From: Bacteroidota bacterium
GTDB taxonomy: Bacteria; Bacteroidota; Ignavibacteria; Tepidaquicellales; Tepidaquicellaceae
DNA length: 46,304 nucleotides
Direction: 5' to 3'
NCBI GenBank assembly: GCA_018266875.1
Contig: JAFDZR010000035.1
Span: 1-46,304 of the forward strand
Shown one piece after another: positions 36,775 to 45,550 of the stretch; position 1 is the first letter of the stretch; each line of letters starts with the position of its first letter. The notes under the pieces were generated by a model. It saw nothing but the letters and a program-made list of their open reading frames with translations, did no database searches and was not told the DNA's origin. Both the position numbers and the translations under genes were made by a program.

Positions 36775-39108
36775 ATGGGGAATAAAATTTATACTAATAT
36801 TAGGTTTACAACATTTCTTTTTTGCACCTTTATATTTCTTTCCCTTACCCCAGACTCCAAAGCATTAACAATTACTGATAATTTAGATCCTGAAACCGTT
36901 TTATGGCTTCAGCGGGTTAATTCTGCAGGCGGATCGGTTTCCGACAGCGTAATTGCGGCTGTTGATGACTATATAAAGGAAATAAAAGGATTGAAATACC
37001 AGACTCTCAATATCAGGGACAGGATATTCCGCGAGAACTGGTTCTGCGGCAATTTTAATGCTGCGTTTGTTCCTTTAATTATAAATCCTTACGGTACATC
37101 CGCTGCAATGGGAAATTCCACAGATGTAAACAGAAATTTCACGTCTGCAAATTTTTCCGACACAGGAAAGTACAGCGGTTTCAGAGGCAACGGAATAAAT
37201 CAGTATATGGAAACTGGATTTACACCATCTTTAATAAATGAGTTTCAGGTAAATGATGCATATTTTATGATCTACAGTCTGACAGATTCCGCTGATCAGG
37301 GAAGATCAGGAAGCAGAGGTAGTTTTGACAACGGATTTTATATGTATCCGAAATATCTTAACGGTAATTCTTATTTTGTGATAAATTCAAATACCGGAGG
37401 GCAGGCAATATTTCCGACTATAAAAGGATATATCCTTCATCAAAGAAGAACAAGTCAGGATATAAAATCTTATTACTCATTAAATCTGATTAATACTTCC
37501 CAGGTTGTTTCAACAGCAAAGCCTGATAAGCCGATTAATATTTGTGCATTCAACAACAACGGCGTGACTGATACATATTCAACAACCCGGTACGGAGGTT
37601 ATTCCTTTGGAAATGGATTTTCTGATCAGGCAAGGACAGTTCATTATAATGCTGTTCAGAGATTAATGGCGAGACTTAAGAGAATGTCTACAGAAACTTC
37701 TGTCAGAACCAAACTCATGACATTTACAGGTAAGAATCTGACAGTCAATTATGAAACCCGTAATAACGGAAGTATCAGATTCGGACTGAGTGATGTAAAC
37801 GGAAATGCTATCAGCGGTTATTCAAAAGCGGACTGTATTCCTTTGTCAGGGAACGAATTTACAAGAACAGTTTCATGGAATTCCGGAAGTGATCTGAGCA
37901 GTCTGGTAAATACTCCTGTATATCTGGATATTGATATGACAGATGCGGATCTTTACAGCATTCAGTTTAAAAATCAGGTAATACAGACAGACAGTTCAAA
38001 ACCCGGTTTTAAGATCGGTACTTACAAACAATTCTTTGCAGACTCAATGCTTATAGGAAGCTTCCCTAATGTAACCAGAATAATGCATAATCCTGTTAAA
38101 GAACCGCAGCCTGTTGTAAGACCTGAGGAAGCATGGGAGGAACACAGGCTTTTCACAACTTACAGTAACATTGCCTACTCAAAGAGTATTGAAGCTGACA
38201 GAATGGTTTACAAAATGTGGCTCAGAGCTGTAAGTGATGTTTTCAGAGTTCCGGTATATTATGAATCCATAGATGGAATAAACTGGACCAGACCGGTACT
38301 TGAACAGTTCAAATTCAACAACAGTATGGAAAACAATATTATGTCCGACGCTCCTTACCCGGGTGGATTATATACTGTTGTTGATGATTCACTTTATAAC
38401 AGATCCGATTCCACAAGAAGGTATAAATCAGTTTACAATACACATCCGGGACCGATCAGTTATCTGAATGTTTCATTTTCTTATGACGGTGTAAACTGGA
38501 TTCCGTATTCAGGGAACCCTGTTGGCTTTTCAGGAGAAGACCTTTCATCTTCCGGATGGAATCCCGTTCTTGGAAAATATCTGGGATATTTCAGAGATTC
38601 GCTAGCTATAAGAAACGTATCGAGATTTGTAAGTGACGACTGGATAAACTGGACTAATACTGGAAAAGTCTTAGTACCTGATGCAAATGATATTCCGGTA
38701 ACAGGGTATTATAATATGCAGGTTTTATTTAAAGACAGCGTATACTGGGGATTTCTGGGACATATACAGCTGAACGCAAACGGAGAAGAGAATCCTTCTA
38801 ATCCTTCTAGGACAGACAATACGGTATATATCGAACTGCTTTTTTCAAGAGACGGAATAAACTTCACCAGATGCGGAAACAGACTGCCTTTTATTAATTA
38901 CGGAGAACCGGCTTCATGGGATGATCAGTGCGTTTATACCGCCGGCGTGCCGATAGTTGTTGGCAATGAATTCTTTATATATTATAACGGATTCAATACC
39001 AAGCACATGTATACACCGCCTCCGCCTTTAAACGGGCAGCCCAAAACAGCACAGATCGGACTTGCAAGAATAGGACTTGACAGATTTGTTTCGCTTTCAA
39101 CTTATTAA
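36775..39108 (+). CDS. Large secreted protein: lectin-like domain, beta-sandwich and glycosidase-like propeller
   Basis: A 777-residue exported protein (signal segment within residues 8-30). Residues ~35-300 contain LWLQRVNSAGGSVSDSVIAA and RGNGINQYMETGF, a pattern I know from phage tail and appendage proteins. Residues ~316-405 (LTVNYETRNNGSIRFGLSD, then YSIQFK) form a beta-sandwich like that found with GH32-type proteins of planctomycetes. Residues ~420-777 (FADSMLIGSFPNVTRIMHNP, KMWLRAVS, YESIDGINWTRP, FSRDGINFTRCG) resemble a five-bladed glycosidase propeller. No catalytic residues can be assigned with confidence. It may bind or cleave a glycan. No T9SS tail is visible. Confidence 0.7.
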   Translation: MGNKIYTNIRFTTFLFCTFIFLSLTPDSKALTITDNLDPETVLWLQRVNSAGGSVSDSVIAAVDDYIKEIKGLKYQTLNIRDRIFRENWFCGNFNAAFVPLIINPYGTSAAMGNSTDVNRNFTSANFSDTGKYSGFRGNGINQYMETGFTPSLINEFQVNDAYFMIYSLTDSADQGRSGSRGSFDNGFYMYPKYLNGNSYFVINSNTGGQAIFPTIKGYILHQRRTSQDIKSYYSLNLINTSQVVSTAKPDKPINICAFNNNGVTDTYSTTRYGGYSFGNGFSDQARTVHYNAVQRLMARLKRMSTETSVRTKLMTFTGKNLTVNYETRNNGSIRFGLSDVNGNAISGYSKADCIPLSGNEFTRTVSWNSGSDLSSLVNTPVYLDIDMTDADLYSIQFKNQVIQTDSSKPGFKIGTYKQFFADSMLIGSFPNVTRIMHNPVKEPQPVVRPEEAWEEHRLFTTYSNIAYSKSIEADRMVYKMWLRAVSDVFRVPVYYESIDGINWTRPVLEQFKFNNSMENNIMSDAPYPGGLYTVVDDSLYNRSDSTRRYKSVYNTHPGPISYLNVSFSYDGVNWIPYSGNPVGFSGEDLSSSGWNPVLGKYLGYFRDSLAIRNVSRFVSDDWINWTNTGKVLVPDANDIPVTGYYNMQVLFKDSVYWGFLGHIQLNANGEENPSNPSRTDNTVYIELLFSRDGINFTRCGNRLPFINYGEPASWDDQCVYTAGVPIVVGNEFFIYYNGFNTKHMYTPPPPLNGQPKTAQIGLARIGLDRFVSLSTY

Positions 39109-39127
39109 ATAATTTATTTAACCTGCC

Positions 39128-39571
39128 TTGAACGAGGAGATTAGAACATTATTAAGATTCAATGAGATAACGCTTAAACTCAACATGACTGATCTATCGC
39201 ATGAAGAAAGTCTTATATATCCTGAAAAAGGAGGAAACAGCATAAACTGGATACTTGGTCATATTATTGTTACGCGTGATTTTCTTCTTGAACTCACAGG
39301 AAACAAAGCGGTATGCGATCCTAAAATTTCAGCCGGGTATAATAAAAATGCCGGAAAAATTAATTCAGACAATGCTGAAGACTTATTTGCCCTGGTTGAT
39401 AAATATAAAGAATCACAGGATATTCTGCTGAATACTTTTAATGAAAAGGATTTCAGATCGGATACTGAAATTAACGAGAACATTGCTGGTTTGTGTTTTC
39501 ACGAAGCATACCATCTTGGCCAGATAGGAATATTGAGAAGGATAATAGGAAAAAAGGGAATGATTGGCTGA
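39128..39571 (+). CDS. DinB-like four-helix metal-binding protein
   Basis: A 147-residue protein of the DinB/DUF664 superfamily. The expected metal-histidine triad is visible: His45 in WILGHI, and His125 and His129 in FHEAYHLGQIG. Family members include thiol transferases (bacillithiol or mycothiol-dependent) and many of unknown role. The start must be TTG 39128, since an in-frame TAA lies two codons upstream and the next ATG (residue 20) would remove the first helix. Its neighbour is the secreted protein ending 19 bases before. Confidence 0.8.
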   Translation: MNEEIRTLLRFNEITLKLNMTDLSHEESLIYPEKGGNSINWILGHIIVTRDFLLELTGNKAVCDPKISAGYNKNAGKINSDNAEDLFALVDKYKESQDILLNTFNEKDFRSDTEINENIAGLCFHEAYHLGQIGILRRIIGKKGMIG

Positions 39572-39579
39572 GCGGACGT

Positions 39580-39597
39580 AATCCGTCTAAACGGATT
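39580..39597. repeat. Small palindrome after the DinB-like gene
   Basis: AATCCGT and ACGGATT are perfect inverted repeats around a CTAA loop. There is no T-run after it. It is one of two palindromes in the 125-base gap between converging genes and may be a REP-type unit. Confidence 0.5.
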
Positions 39598-39661
39598 GAG
39601 GGTGATTCGTTAAAAAAGTTTTTTGAAAAATTTAGCAAACAGATTTGTTTACAGCAGGGAA

Positions 39662-39681
39662 AAAACCGTTTAAAAGGTTTT
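39662..39681. repeat. REP-like palindrome sharing its core with 22426-22453
   Basis: AAAACC and GGTTTT flank an AT-rich loop, followed by a C-run. The core CGTTTAAAAGGTTTTC matches the hairpin next to the transposase fossil exactly. Read on the minus strand it lies just after msrB and could also weakly terminate that gene. Confidence 0.5.
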
Positions 39682-39696
39682 CCCCCCGAAAATACC

Positions 39697-40236
39697 TTAC
39701 TTCTCCCTGAACTTCATTGCGGCCGAATTCATACAATACCTTAATCCCGTCGGAGGCGGTCCGTCATCAAATACATGTCCCAGGTGTGCCCCGCATCTGC
39801 TGCATACTACTTCATCCCTTGTCATGCCTGCAGAAAAATCTTTCCCAACCAAAATATTCTTCTCGTTACTGGGCTCATAAAAACTCGGCCATCCGGTCCC
39901 GGAATTAAATTTCGTATCAGAAGTAAATAATTCCTGTCCGCAGCAGACACAATAATATGTCCCTGTTTTCTTATTATCATTGTATTCGTTTGCGAAAGGA
40001 CGCTCGGTTCCCTTTTTTCTTGTTACTTCATACTGAATATCAGTGAGAATATTCCTCCATTCATCATCTGATTTTACAACTTCAAAATTATTGGGGTTTT
40101 TATCGGCTGATTCCGTAGTCTGTTTCGTTTTAAGCGAATCAATTATCTTTGAACTGCTTTCAGATTCATTTTTTGAACATGAAAAGAAAGTTGCAACTAT
40201 TAAAAGTATTGTTAACATAAAAAATGTTTTTTTCAT
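39697..40236 (-). CDS. msrB: Methionine-R-sulfoxide reductase lipoprotein
   Basis: A 179-residue MsrB that reduces the R epimer of methionine sulfoxide. Cys168 in [12 protein letters not shown] is the catalytic cysteine. Cys96/Cys99 and Cys145/Cys148 form the structural zinc site. TGWPSFYEP and [12 protein letters not shown] are family motifs. A lipobox ([10 protein letters not shown], Cys20) and a ~35-residue linker indicate membrane anchoring outside the cytoplasm, so it likely repairs envelope proteins. Electron donor unknown. Confidence 0.94.
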   Translation of the reverse strand: MKKTFFMLTILLIVATFFSCSKNESESSSKIIDSLKTKQTTESADKNPNNFEVVKSDDEWRNILTDIQYEVTRKKGTERPFANEYNDNKKTGTYYCVCCGQELFTSDTKFNSGTGWPSFYEPSNEKNILVGKDFSAGMTRDEVVCSRCGAHLGHVFDDGPPPTGLRYCMNSAAMKFREK

Positions 40237-40308
40237 AATGAATTTTTGTAATAAGTTATCTAACAGAGTAATTCTCTGTCAAGTTCACAGTCTCTCATAG
40301 ATACAAAT

Positions 40309-40701
40309 TCAGACAATATATTCGCTGTAGACCTCAATTATTTTTCTGTACTCAGTGATCACTTCATCTTTATTTCCCCCCTCCTGTAGACTAATCAAAA
40401 GAGATTTCAGCTTACCTCTGCACTCTATTGATTTTGAAAGACGCTCGCTGACAGTCAGTTGTTTATGCAGTCCGGTAAAAACTGCTGCTGTTGCCGTAAA
40501 CACAGCCACTATTCCGCAGGTCCATTTCCATGCAGGTGGTCCCTGCCCTGCAACGGGTCCCGTAAATGCCGTAACTCCGGCTAATAAAGTAGCTATTACA
40601 CTTGCTATGAGACTTATGAATATAAATCTGGAATTAGTTTTCTTTAATTTATGATAATTCAATTCCGCTTTATCCAGACTTTGCTGAATGTCTTTTATCA
40701 T
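40309..40701 (-). CDS. Two-transmembrane hypothetical protein (SLATT-like layout)
   Basis: A 130-residue protein with a charged N-terminal helix (~25 residues), two hydrophobic helices (FIFISLIASVIATLLAGVTA and WTCGIVAVFTATAAVFTGL) and a C-terminal amphipathic helical tail. The layout resembles SLATT-type two-TM domains, but I cannot confirm that family, and no sensor or nucleotidyltransferase partner is adjacent. The GQGPPAWKWTCG loop between helices is distinctive. It lies 72 bases upstream of msrB on the same strand. Confidence 0.6.
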   Translation of the reverse strand: MIKDIQQSLDKAELNYHKLKKTNSRFIFISLIASVIATLLAGVTAFTGPVAGQGPPAWKWTCGIVAVFTATAAVFTGLHKQLTVSERLSKSIECRGKLKSLLISLQEGGNKDEVITEYRKIIEVYSEYIV

Positions 40702-40825
40702 ATTATTTATAGAATAATTTTAGTTAATTGTAATATAATAAATTTATGATCCTATTACTCATAAATTTTTAAGTTATAATTACTTCCTTGGTTAAAATAT
40801 TCTTTAAAATTTAAATAAATTCAAA

Positions 40826-41464
40826 ATGGCAGCATTAAGATTAGGTGATACCGCGCCGAATTTCACTGCAATGACAACTGAAGGCGAAATTATGTTCCAT
40901 GAATGGCTTGGAGATAAATGGGGTGTCCTTTTTTCGCATCCGGCAGATTTTACTCCGGTATGTACTACAGAACTCGGAATGGTATCCAAGCTTAAAGACG
41001 AGTTTGACAAACGCAACGTCAAGGTCATTGGATTAAGTGTGGATCCGCTTGACGCTCATCTCAAATGGATTGATGATATTAATGAAACCCAGAACACCAT
41101 TGTAAACTTTCCCATGATCGCAGATGAAAATAAATATGTTTCATCTCTCTATGACATGATCCACCCGAATGCAGACAGCGCACTTACTGTCAGGTCGGTT
41201 TTCGTTGTAGGTCCGGATAAAAAAATAAAACTTACCCTGACATATCCTGCTTCCACCGGAAGGGATTTTTTTGAATTACTCAGAGCAATTGATTCCCTTC
41301 AGCTGACTTCTGATTATTCAGTTGCTACTCCGGTTAACTGGAGAGACGGTGATGACTGCATTATTGTAAATTCTATTTCCAATGATCAGGCGGTTAACAG
41401 ATTTCCCAAGGGCTTTGTAGAAATTAAACCTTATCTAAGAATAACTCCTCAGCCGAATAAGTAA
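40826..41464 (+). CDS. Prx6-type peroxiredoxin
   Basis: A 212-residue thiol peroxidase that reduces hydrogen peroxide and organic peroxides. Cys46 in SHPADFTPVCTTEL is the peroxidatic cysteine, with Pro39 and Thr43 completing the PxxxTxxC motif. Length and the long C-terminal arm (GFVEIKPYLRITPQP) fit the Prx6 subfamily rather than AhpC. No obvious resolving cysteine is nearby in the usual AhpC position. A strong terminator follows, so it appears monocistronic. Confidence 0.94.
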   Translation: MAALRLGDTAPNFTAMTTEGEIMFHEWLGDKWGVLFSHPADFTPVCTTELGMVSKLKDEFDKRNVKVIGLSVDPLDAHLKWIDDINETQNTIVNFPMIADENKYVSSLYDMIHPNADSALTVRSVFVVGPDKKIKLTLTYPASTGRDFFELLRAIDSLQLTSDYSVATPVNWRDGDDCIIVNSISNDQAVNRFPKGFVEIKPYLRITPQPNK

Positions 41465-41483
41465 TCACCAGGAGTGGTTTTTT

Positions 41484-41522
41484 AAAAACAGGCAGAACAT
41501 AAGATCCTGCCTGTTTTTTTTT
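41484..41522 (+). terminator. Intrinsic terminator after the peroxiredoxin gene
   Basis: CAGGCAG (41489-41495) pairs with CTGCCTG (41507-41513), extended by A/T pairs, and is followed by a run of Ts. It lies about 20 bases after the stop codon at 41464. Confidence 0.9.
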
Positions 41523-41625
41523 ATTGAAACCTTTGCTTTAATGATACGTTTTATTTCATAGTTCATTTTCCCTTTAAATTATTCAGCCCTGACTATAAAT
41601 ATTTTTTTAACTTTAATATAATACC

Positions 41626-43692
41626 ATGCTTAAAATTTTTACATTTCTGGTATTAATTGTCATTATCAACTCTTCTTCTAAAGCTTTCTCTCAGGCACAG
41701 AATTTCAAAACTGAATCAGTCTCCGTCGACGGTCAGTTAAAATCTTCAGAATGGGCTGGAGCAAAGGTCTTCACTGAATTTTATAAATTCATTCCTAAAT
41801 CCGATGATAAAAATTATGACAGCACTATTGTTTATTTTAAACAGACAAAGGATGCTGTTTATTTCGGTTTTGATTATTTTCCAAAAGGTAAAATAATTTC
41901 CAAATCCCTAACCAGAGACAGAAGCACAGAAGACGAAAATGAATTTTTCATTCTGCTGGATCTGGAAAACAAACACCAGAACGGATATTTCTTCTCGTTC
42001 AGTTTTCTGAACAATCAGAGAGATGCATTGATCTATAATCAGAGAAATCAGACAAGTGAATGGGACTGGGTATGGGAGGTGAAATCTACAATCCTTGTTG
42101 AACCCAAAAACGGAAAACCCGGACATATTCAGACAGAAGTAAAGATCCCCGTGGATAAACTTCAGAATAAAAACCAGAAAAGCATAGGTGTGGATGTGCA
42201 GATGTTCTCATACAATACTGACGGAAATTATTATTACTACTCTATTACACCCGGCAGCGAACTGCTTTCACTGAAAAAAACTACACAGATCGATCTCACT
42301 ACTCCATTTGATGAAAAACTCGATCTGAAATTTGATGCTATTCCTATTGTAGTAGGTCAGAGCTTCAATGATAAAGCAAATGATTCTCTTCTTTTCGGTC
42401 TGGACGTAAATGCCAGTTTAGACAAGCATAAACTCAAGGCAACCTATAATCCAGACGAATCAACTCTTGAAGCGGATCCTTTCAGATTTTCACTTTATTC
42501 CAGACCGATATTCCTTCAGGAAAAAAGACCTTTCTTCAGCAAGGACCTTGATATTTACAGAACTCCGATCAATTTATTTTACACCAGAGCAATTGAAGAT
42601 ATTAGATACGGATTTAATTATACTTACAGGAGCGATTACCTGAAAGCCGGCGGAGTATTTGTTGAAGACAAAGATCTGGATGGAAATAAAAGGCAGTTTC
42701 TTGTTGCAAGACCTAATGTAATTACAAAAAATTTCAATGTTGGATCTTTATTCATTTATGACAATAATTCAGGTACGGGATATAATGAAAAAATTCTCAG
42801 CTTTGACGGATTCTACAGATTCCCTGAAAATCCACTGAGACTTCAGTTTCAGTTTGCCAACAGCTGGAACAAGGATCAGGGCATTGACAGGGAAGGATCG
42901 GCTTATAATCTGTATGCATACTATCAGTACAACAATGCCGGCGGTCCGTTTGCTGACGTGAGTTACAACAGAGTCAACAAAGGATTTAATGCCGTGACTT
43001 CTTTTAATAATCAGATCGGACTTCCTGATAATTTTGATGAAGTAAGTGCCTCCGGTGGTTATTACTTTGTGTTTGACAGACCTTACTTCAGTGACATTAA
43101 TATAAGCGGCGGGTATTACAGGGGAAGAACTCTGCAGGAGGATTTCCTGCCCGCTGATTTCAATCTGCAGAATAATCTTTATTTTAGTTCAAACTATAAA
43201 GTTGCACAATGGCTGAGATTCAATCAGTATCTGGAATACAACAGACCTAATGATTTTGATTCAAACGGCGAACTTATTACAAGAAAAAATCTCGGACAGG
43301 AATATACCGCAAGTTTCTTTCTTGGAACAAATTATATCAGCGCAGGATATTTCTTCGGACCTTATTTCGGTGACTTTATAAAAAATCCCTATCTCAGCGG
43401 AAATGTTTTTCTGTTCGAAAGACTCGCTCTGAGCGCATCGGTTAATTTCATAGATGTTGCTGAGGTGAAAAGAACAATTTTAAATACCAGCATGAATCTG
43501 AAGATAATAGATAAACTTTATCTGAAATCTTACTTTCAGAGAGATAATTATACCAGACAGGCTCTGTGGAATTCTATCCTGCAGTATGAATTCTTTGCTG
43601 GCAGTAATGTTTATCTCGTTATAAATCTCAATGGAGACAAACTTCAGAATACAAGAAGGTATTTCAAAATCGGATATGAAGTCGGATTCTAA
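41626..43692 (+). CDS. DUF5916 outer-membrane protein with CBM9-like N-terminus
   Basis: A 688-residue exported protein. After a signal peptide (FTFLVLIVIINSSSKAFSQ) comes a CBM9-like domain (VDGQLKSSEWAGA, then VYFGFDY, then FFILLDLENKHQNGYFFSF). From about residue 220 the sequence is rich in alternating aromatic strands (RPIFLQEKRPFFSKDLDIY is typical of DUF5916) and ends in aromatic-terminated strands (FKIGYEVGF), consistent with a beta-barrel. Function is unknown; carbohydrate binding at the surface is plausible. Confidence 0.82.
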   Translation: MLKIFTFLVLIVIINSSSKAFSQAQNFKTESVSVDGQLKSSEWAGAKVFTEFYKFIPKSDDKNYDSTIVYFKQTKDAVYFGFDYFPKGKIISKSLTRDRSTEDENEFFILLDLENKHQNGYFFSFSFLNNQRDALIYNQRNQTSEWDWVWEVKSTILVEPKNGKPGHIQTEVKIPVDKLQNKNQKSIGVDVQMFSYNTDGNYYYYSITPGSELLSLKKTTQIDLTTPFDEKLDLKFDAIPIVVGQSFNDKANDSLLFGLDVNASLDKHKLKATYNPDESTLEADPFRFSLYSRPIFLQEKRPFFSKDLDIYRTPINLFYTRAIEDIRYGFNYTYRSDYLKAGGVFVEDKDLDGNKRQFLVARPNVITKNFNVGSLFIYDNNSGTGYNEKILSFDGFYRFPENPLRLQFQFANSWNKDQGIDREGSAYNLYAYYQYNNAGGPFADVSYNRVNKGFNAVTSFNNQIGLPDNFDEVSASGGYYFVFDRPYFSDINISGGYYRGRTLQEDFLPADFNLQNNLYFSSNYKVAQWLRFNQYLEYNRPNDFDSNGELITRKNLGQEYTASFFLGTNYISAGYFFGPYFGDFIKNPYLSGNVFLFERLALSASVNFIDVAEVKRTILNTSMNLKIIDKLYLKSYFQRDNYTRQALWNSILQYEFFAGSNVYLVINLNGDKLQNTRRYFKIGYEVGF

Positions 43693-43735
43693 GTTATCTA
43701 TGCATTTTTAAGAACACATAATTTTACTAAATTGA

Positions 43736-43767
43736 AAAGCCTGACTGCTCAGGCTTTCCGATTTTTT
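43736..43767 (+). terminator. Intrinsic terminator after the DUF5916 gene
   Basis: AAAGCCTGA and TCAGGCTTT are perfect inverted repeats around CTGC, followed within 4 bases by a T-run. It separates the DUF5916 gene from the DUF4159 gene. Confidence 0.85.
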
Positions 43768-43789
43768 ATAAAATTTATTAAAACCTGTA

Positions 43790-44470
43790 TTGCTTAAATA
43801 CACTGTAATATTGTTATTGCTGATACTTTCTGCAGAGACCTATTCTCAGACTGACGGCGTCAGCAAAAATTCCTCTCCGTTTAAAATTGCCCGTCTGAAA
43901 TATTCAGGAGGCGGAGACTGGTATAATGATCCCTCCGCTGAAGTAAATATGATGGAGTATCTTAAAAAAAATACCGTGATAGATGTTGATGAACCGAAAT
44001 TTTATTCAGTTGACGTTGCCTCTGATGATATTTTCAATTACCCTTTTCTACTGATTACAGGTCACGGAAATATAGAGTTTTCTCAGTCAGAAGCCGCAAG
44101 ACTCAGAAAATATCTGGAGTCAGGAGGTTTCCTTTATGCCGACGATGATTACGGTATGAATGATTCTTTCAGGCGTGAGATGAAGAAAATTTTTCCTGAA
44201 GAGGAACTTAAGGAACTTCCCTTTGATCACAAAATCTATAATTCCCATTTCACCTTCTCAAACGGACTTCCAAAGATCCATGAACATGATCAGAAACCTC
44301 CGCAGGGTTTTGGCATTTACAGAAACGGAAGGCTCTGTGTTTATTATACTTATGAAACCAATATATCAGACGGATGGGCTGATACAAAAGAACACCAGGA
44401 CCCTCCTGAGAAAAGAGAAGAAGCATTTAAAATGGGGACAAACATTATTGTATATTCCCTGATGCACTGA
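43790..44470 (+). CDS. Exported DUF4159 protein
   Basis: A 226-residue protein with a signal peptide (YTVILLLLILSAETYSQ). The mature part has ARLKYSGGGDWYNDPSAE, LLITGHGNIEFSQSEAARLRKYLESGGFLYADD and FRREMKKIFPEEELKELP, all typical of DUF4159, a glutamine-amidotransferase-like fold of unknown function. Translation starts at TTG 43790, as an in-frame TAA lies six codons upstream with no ATG between. The AraC-type regulator follows by 36 bases. Confidence 0.85.
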   Translation: MLKYTVILLLLILSAETYSQTDGVSKNSSPFKIARLKYSGGGDWYNDPSAEVNMMEYLKKNTVIDVDEPKFYSVDVASDDIFNYPFLLITGHGNIEFSQSEAARLRKYLESGGFLYADDDYGMNDSFRREMKKIFPEEELKELPFDHKIYNSHFTFSNGLPKIHEHDQKPPQGFGIYRNGRLCVYYTYETNISDGWADTKEHQDPPEKREEAFKMGTNIIVYSLMH

Positions 44471-44506
44471 AAAATTTTTTAAATAATTATTTCAGCATAA
44501 AATATT

Positions 44507-45418
44507 TTGATACTGAGAAAATACCCGGAATCAATTTCTAATGTTAAGGATAATTTTATAGTTCATTTTACGGCAGATGAATCTGAACTCAACAGACACA
44601 TTTCTCCGCTTTCTATAAAATGCTCCATGAAAGGTCTGGAAAAATTTATCACTTCAGACAGCGTTTACGGCGTCAACCCGGGAAATTTTCTCATACTAAA
44701 TGAAGGTCAGGAATGTGAAAGCGAAATAAAAAATAAAGCTGAATCATTTTCTATTTATTTTAAACCTGAATTTGCAAACGAAGCTCTTAAGAGTCTTATC
44801 ACACCGGGTGAAAAGATGCTGAATCTTTCTTTTAAACCCGTAAGTCAGCCGGTCCGCTTTTTTGAAAAACTTTACCCTCATAATAATTTTATCTTTCCCG
44901 TTATAATGAAAATGAGACTCGCTTCCAAAGTAAATTATGATGACGAGAACTGGCTTAAGGAAAGATATTTTGAACTTCTTCAGAACCTGCTTCTGGTTCA
45001 CAGAGAACTTTACAGGGAAATTGAAAAACTGCCCCCTGTAAAACTCTCAACCAAAACCGAATTATACCGCAGAATATGCAAGGCAAAGGAATTTATTGAT
45101 CTTGAATATTCTTCGGACCTTAATCTCGAAAAGATCTCAAAGCATGCCTGTCTTTCCCGTTTTCATTTCCTGAGGATCTTCAAAAGTGTTTACAAACAAA
45201 CTCCCCATCAGTATCTTACAAAAAAAAGAATTGAAAGAGCCGTGGATCTCTTAAGGGTCACGGATATGTCAGTTACCGATATCTGCTTTGAAATAGGATT
45301 TGAAAGCGTCAGTTCATTCAGCTGGCTTTTCAAAAATAAATTCGGATTGTCACCTGATGTTTTCAGGGAACAGTACAGGAAATATATGAGGAAATTCAAA
45401 TTCTTGCAGAGAAAATAA
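44507..45418 (+). CDS. AraC-family transcriptional regulator
   Basis: A 303-residue regulator. The C-terminal ~100 residues hold two helix-turn-helix motifs: DLNLEKISKHACLSRFHFLR, then SVTDICFEIGFESVSSFSWL with FKNKFGLSPDVFREQYR. The N-terminal ~170 residues should be a ligand-binding cupin-like domain; the ligand is unknown. The start is TTG 44507 because an in-frame TAA ends two codons upstream. It may control its neighbours, but no binding site is evident. Confidence 0.9.
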   Translation: MILRKYPESISNVKDNFIVHFTADESELNRHISPLSIKCSMKGLEKFITSDSVYGVNPGNFLILNEGQECESEIKNKAESFSIYFKPEFANEALKSLITPGEKMLNLSFKPVSQPVRFFEKLYPHNNFIFPVIMKMRLASKVNYDDENWLKERYFELLQNLLLVHRELYREIEKLPPVKLSTKTELYRRICKAKEFIDLEYSSDLNLEKISKHACLSRFHFLRIFKSVYKQTPHQYLTKKRIERAVDLLRVTDMSVTDICFEIGFESVSSFSWLFKNKFGLSPDVFREQYRKYMRKFKFLQRK

Positions 45419-45507
45419 TTTACTTAATTTATCTTCGGCACCGGTATTTCTGAAATTTATTTGGAAAAATTAGCAATTATCAAGAAGTGTTTGATTTCTG
45501 ATATTAA

Positions 45508-45515
45508 TATGTTTG
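45508..45515 (+). promoter_or_regulatory. Possible -7 promoter element of the VOC gene
   Basis: TATGTTTG is a perfect TAnnTTTG match 36 bases before the ATG. A TTTG at 45490-45493 could be a -33 box, but the 14-base spacing is shorter than the usual ~19. Confidence 0.3.
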
Positions 45516-45550
45516 TATAAATTTTTAAAAATTAAATTCAGGAGAAAAAA

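Noticed and set aside
40355..40654. 99-codon plus-strand ORF
   Set aside because: It is fully antisense to the two-TM protein gene, whose helices are the better explanation.
40309..41464. Defence island built on the two-TM protein
   Set aside because: The neighbours are MsrB and a peroxiredoxin, which are oxidative-stress housekeeping genes, and there is no nucleotide-signalling or nuclease gene nearby.
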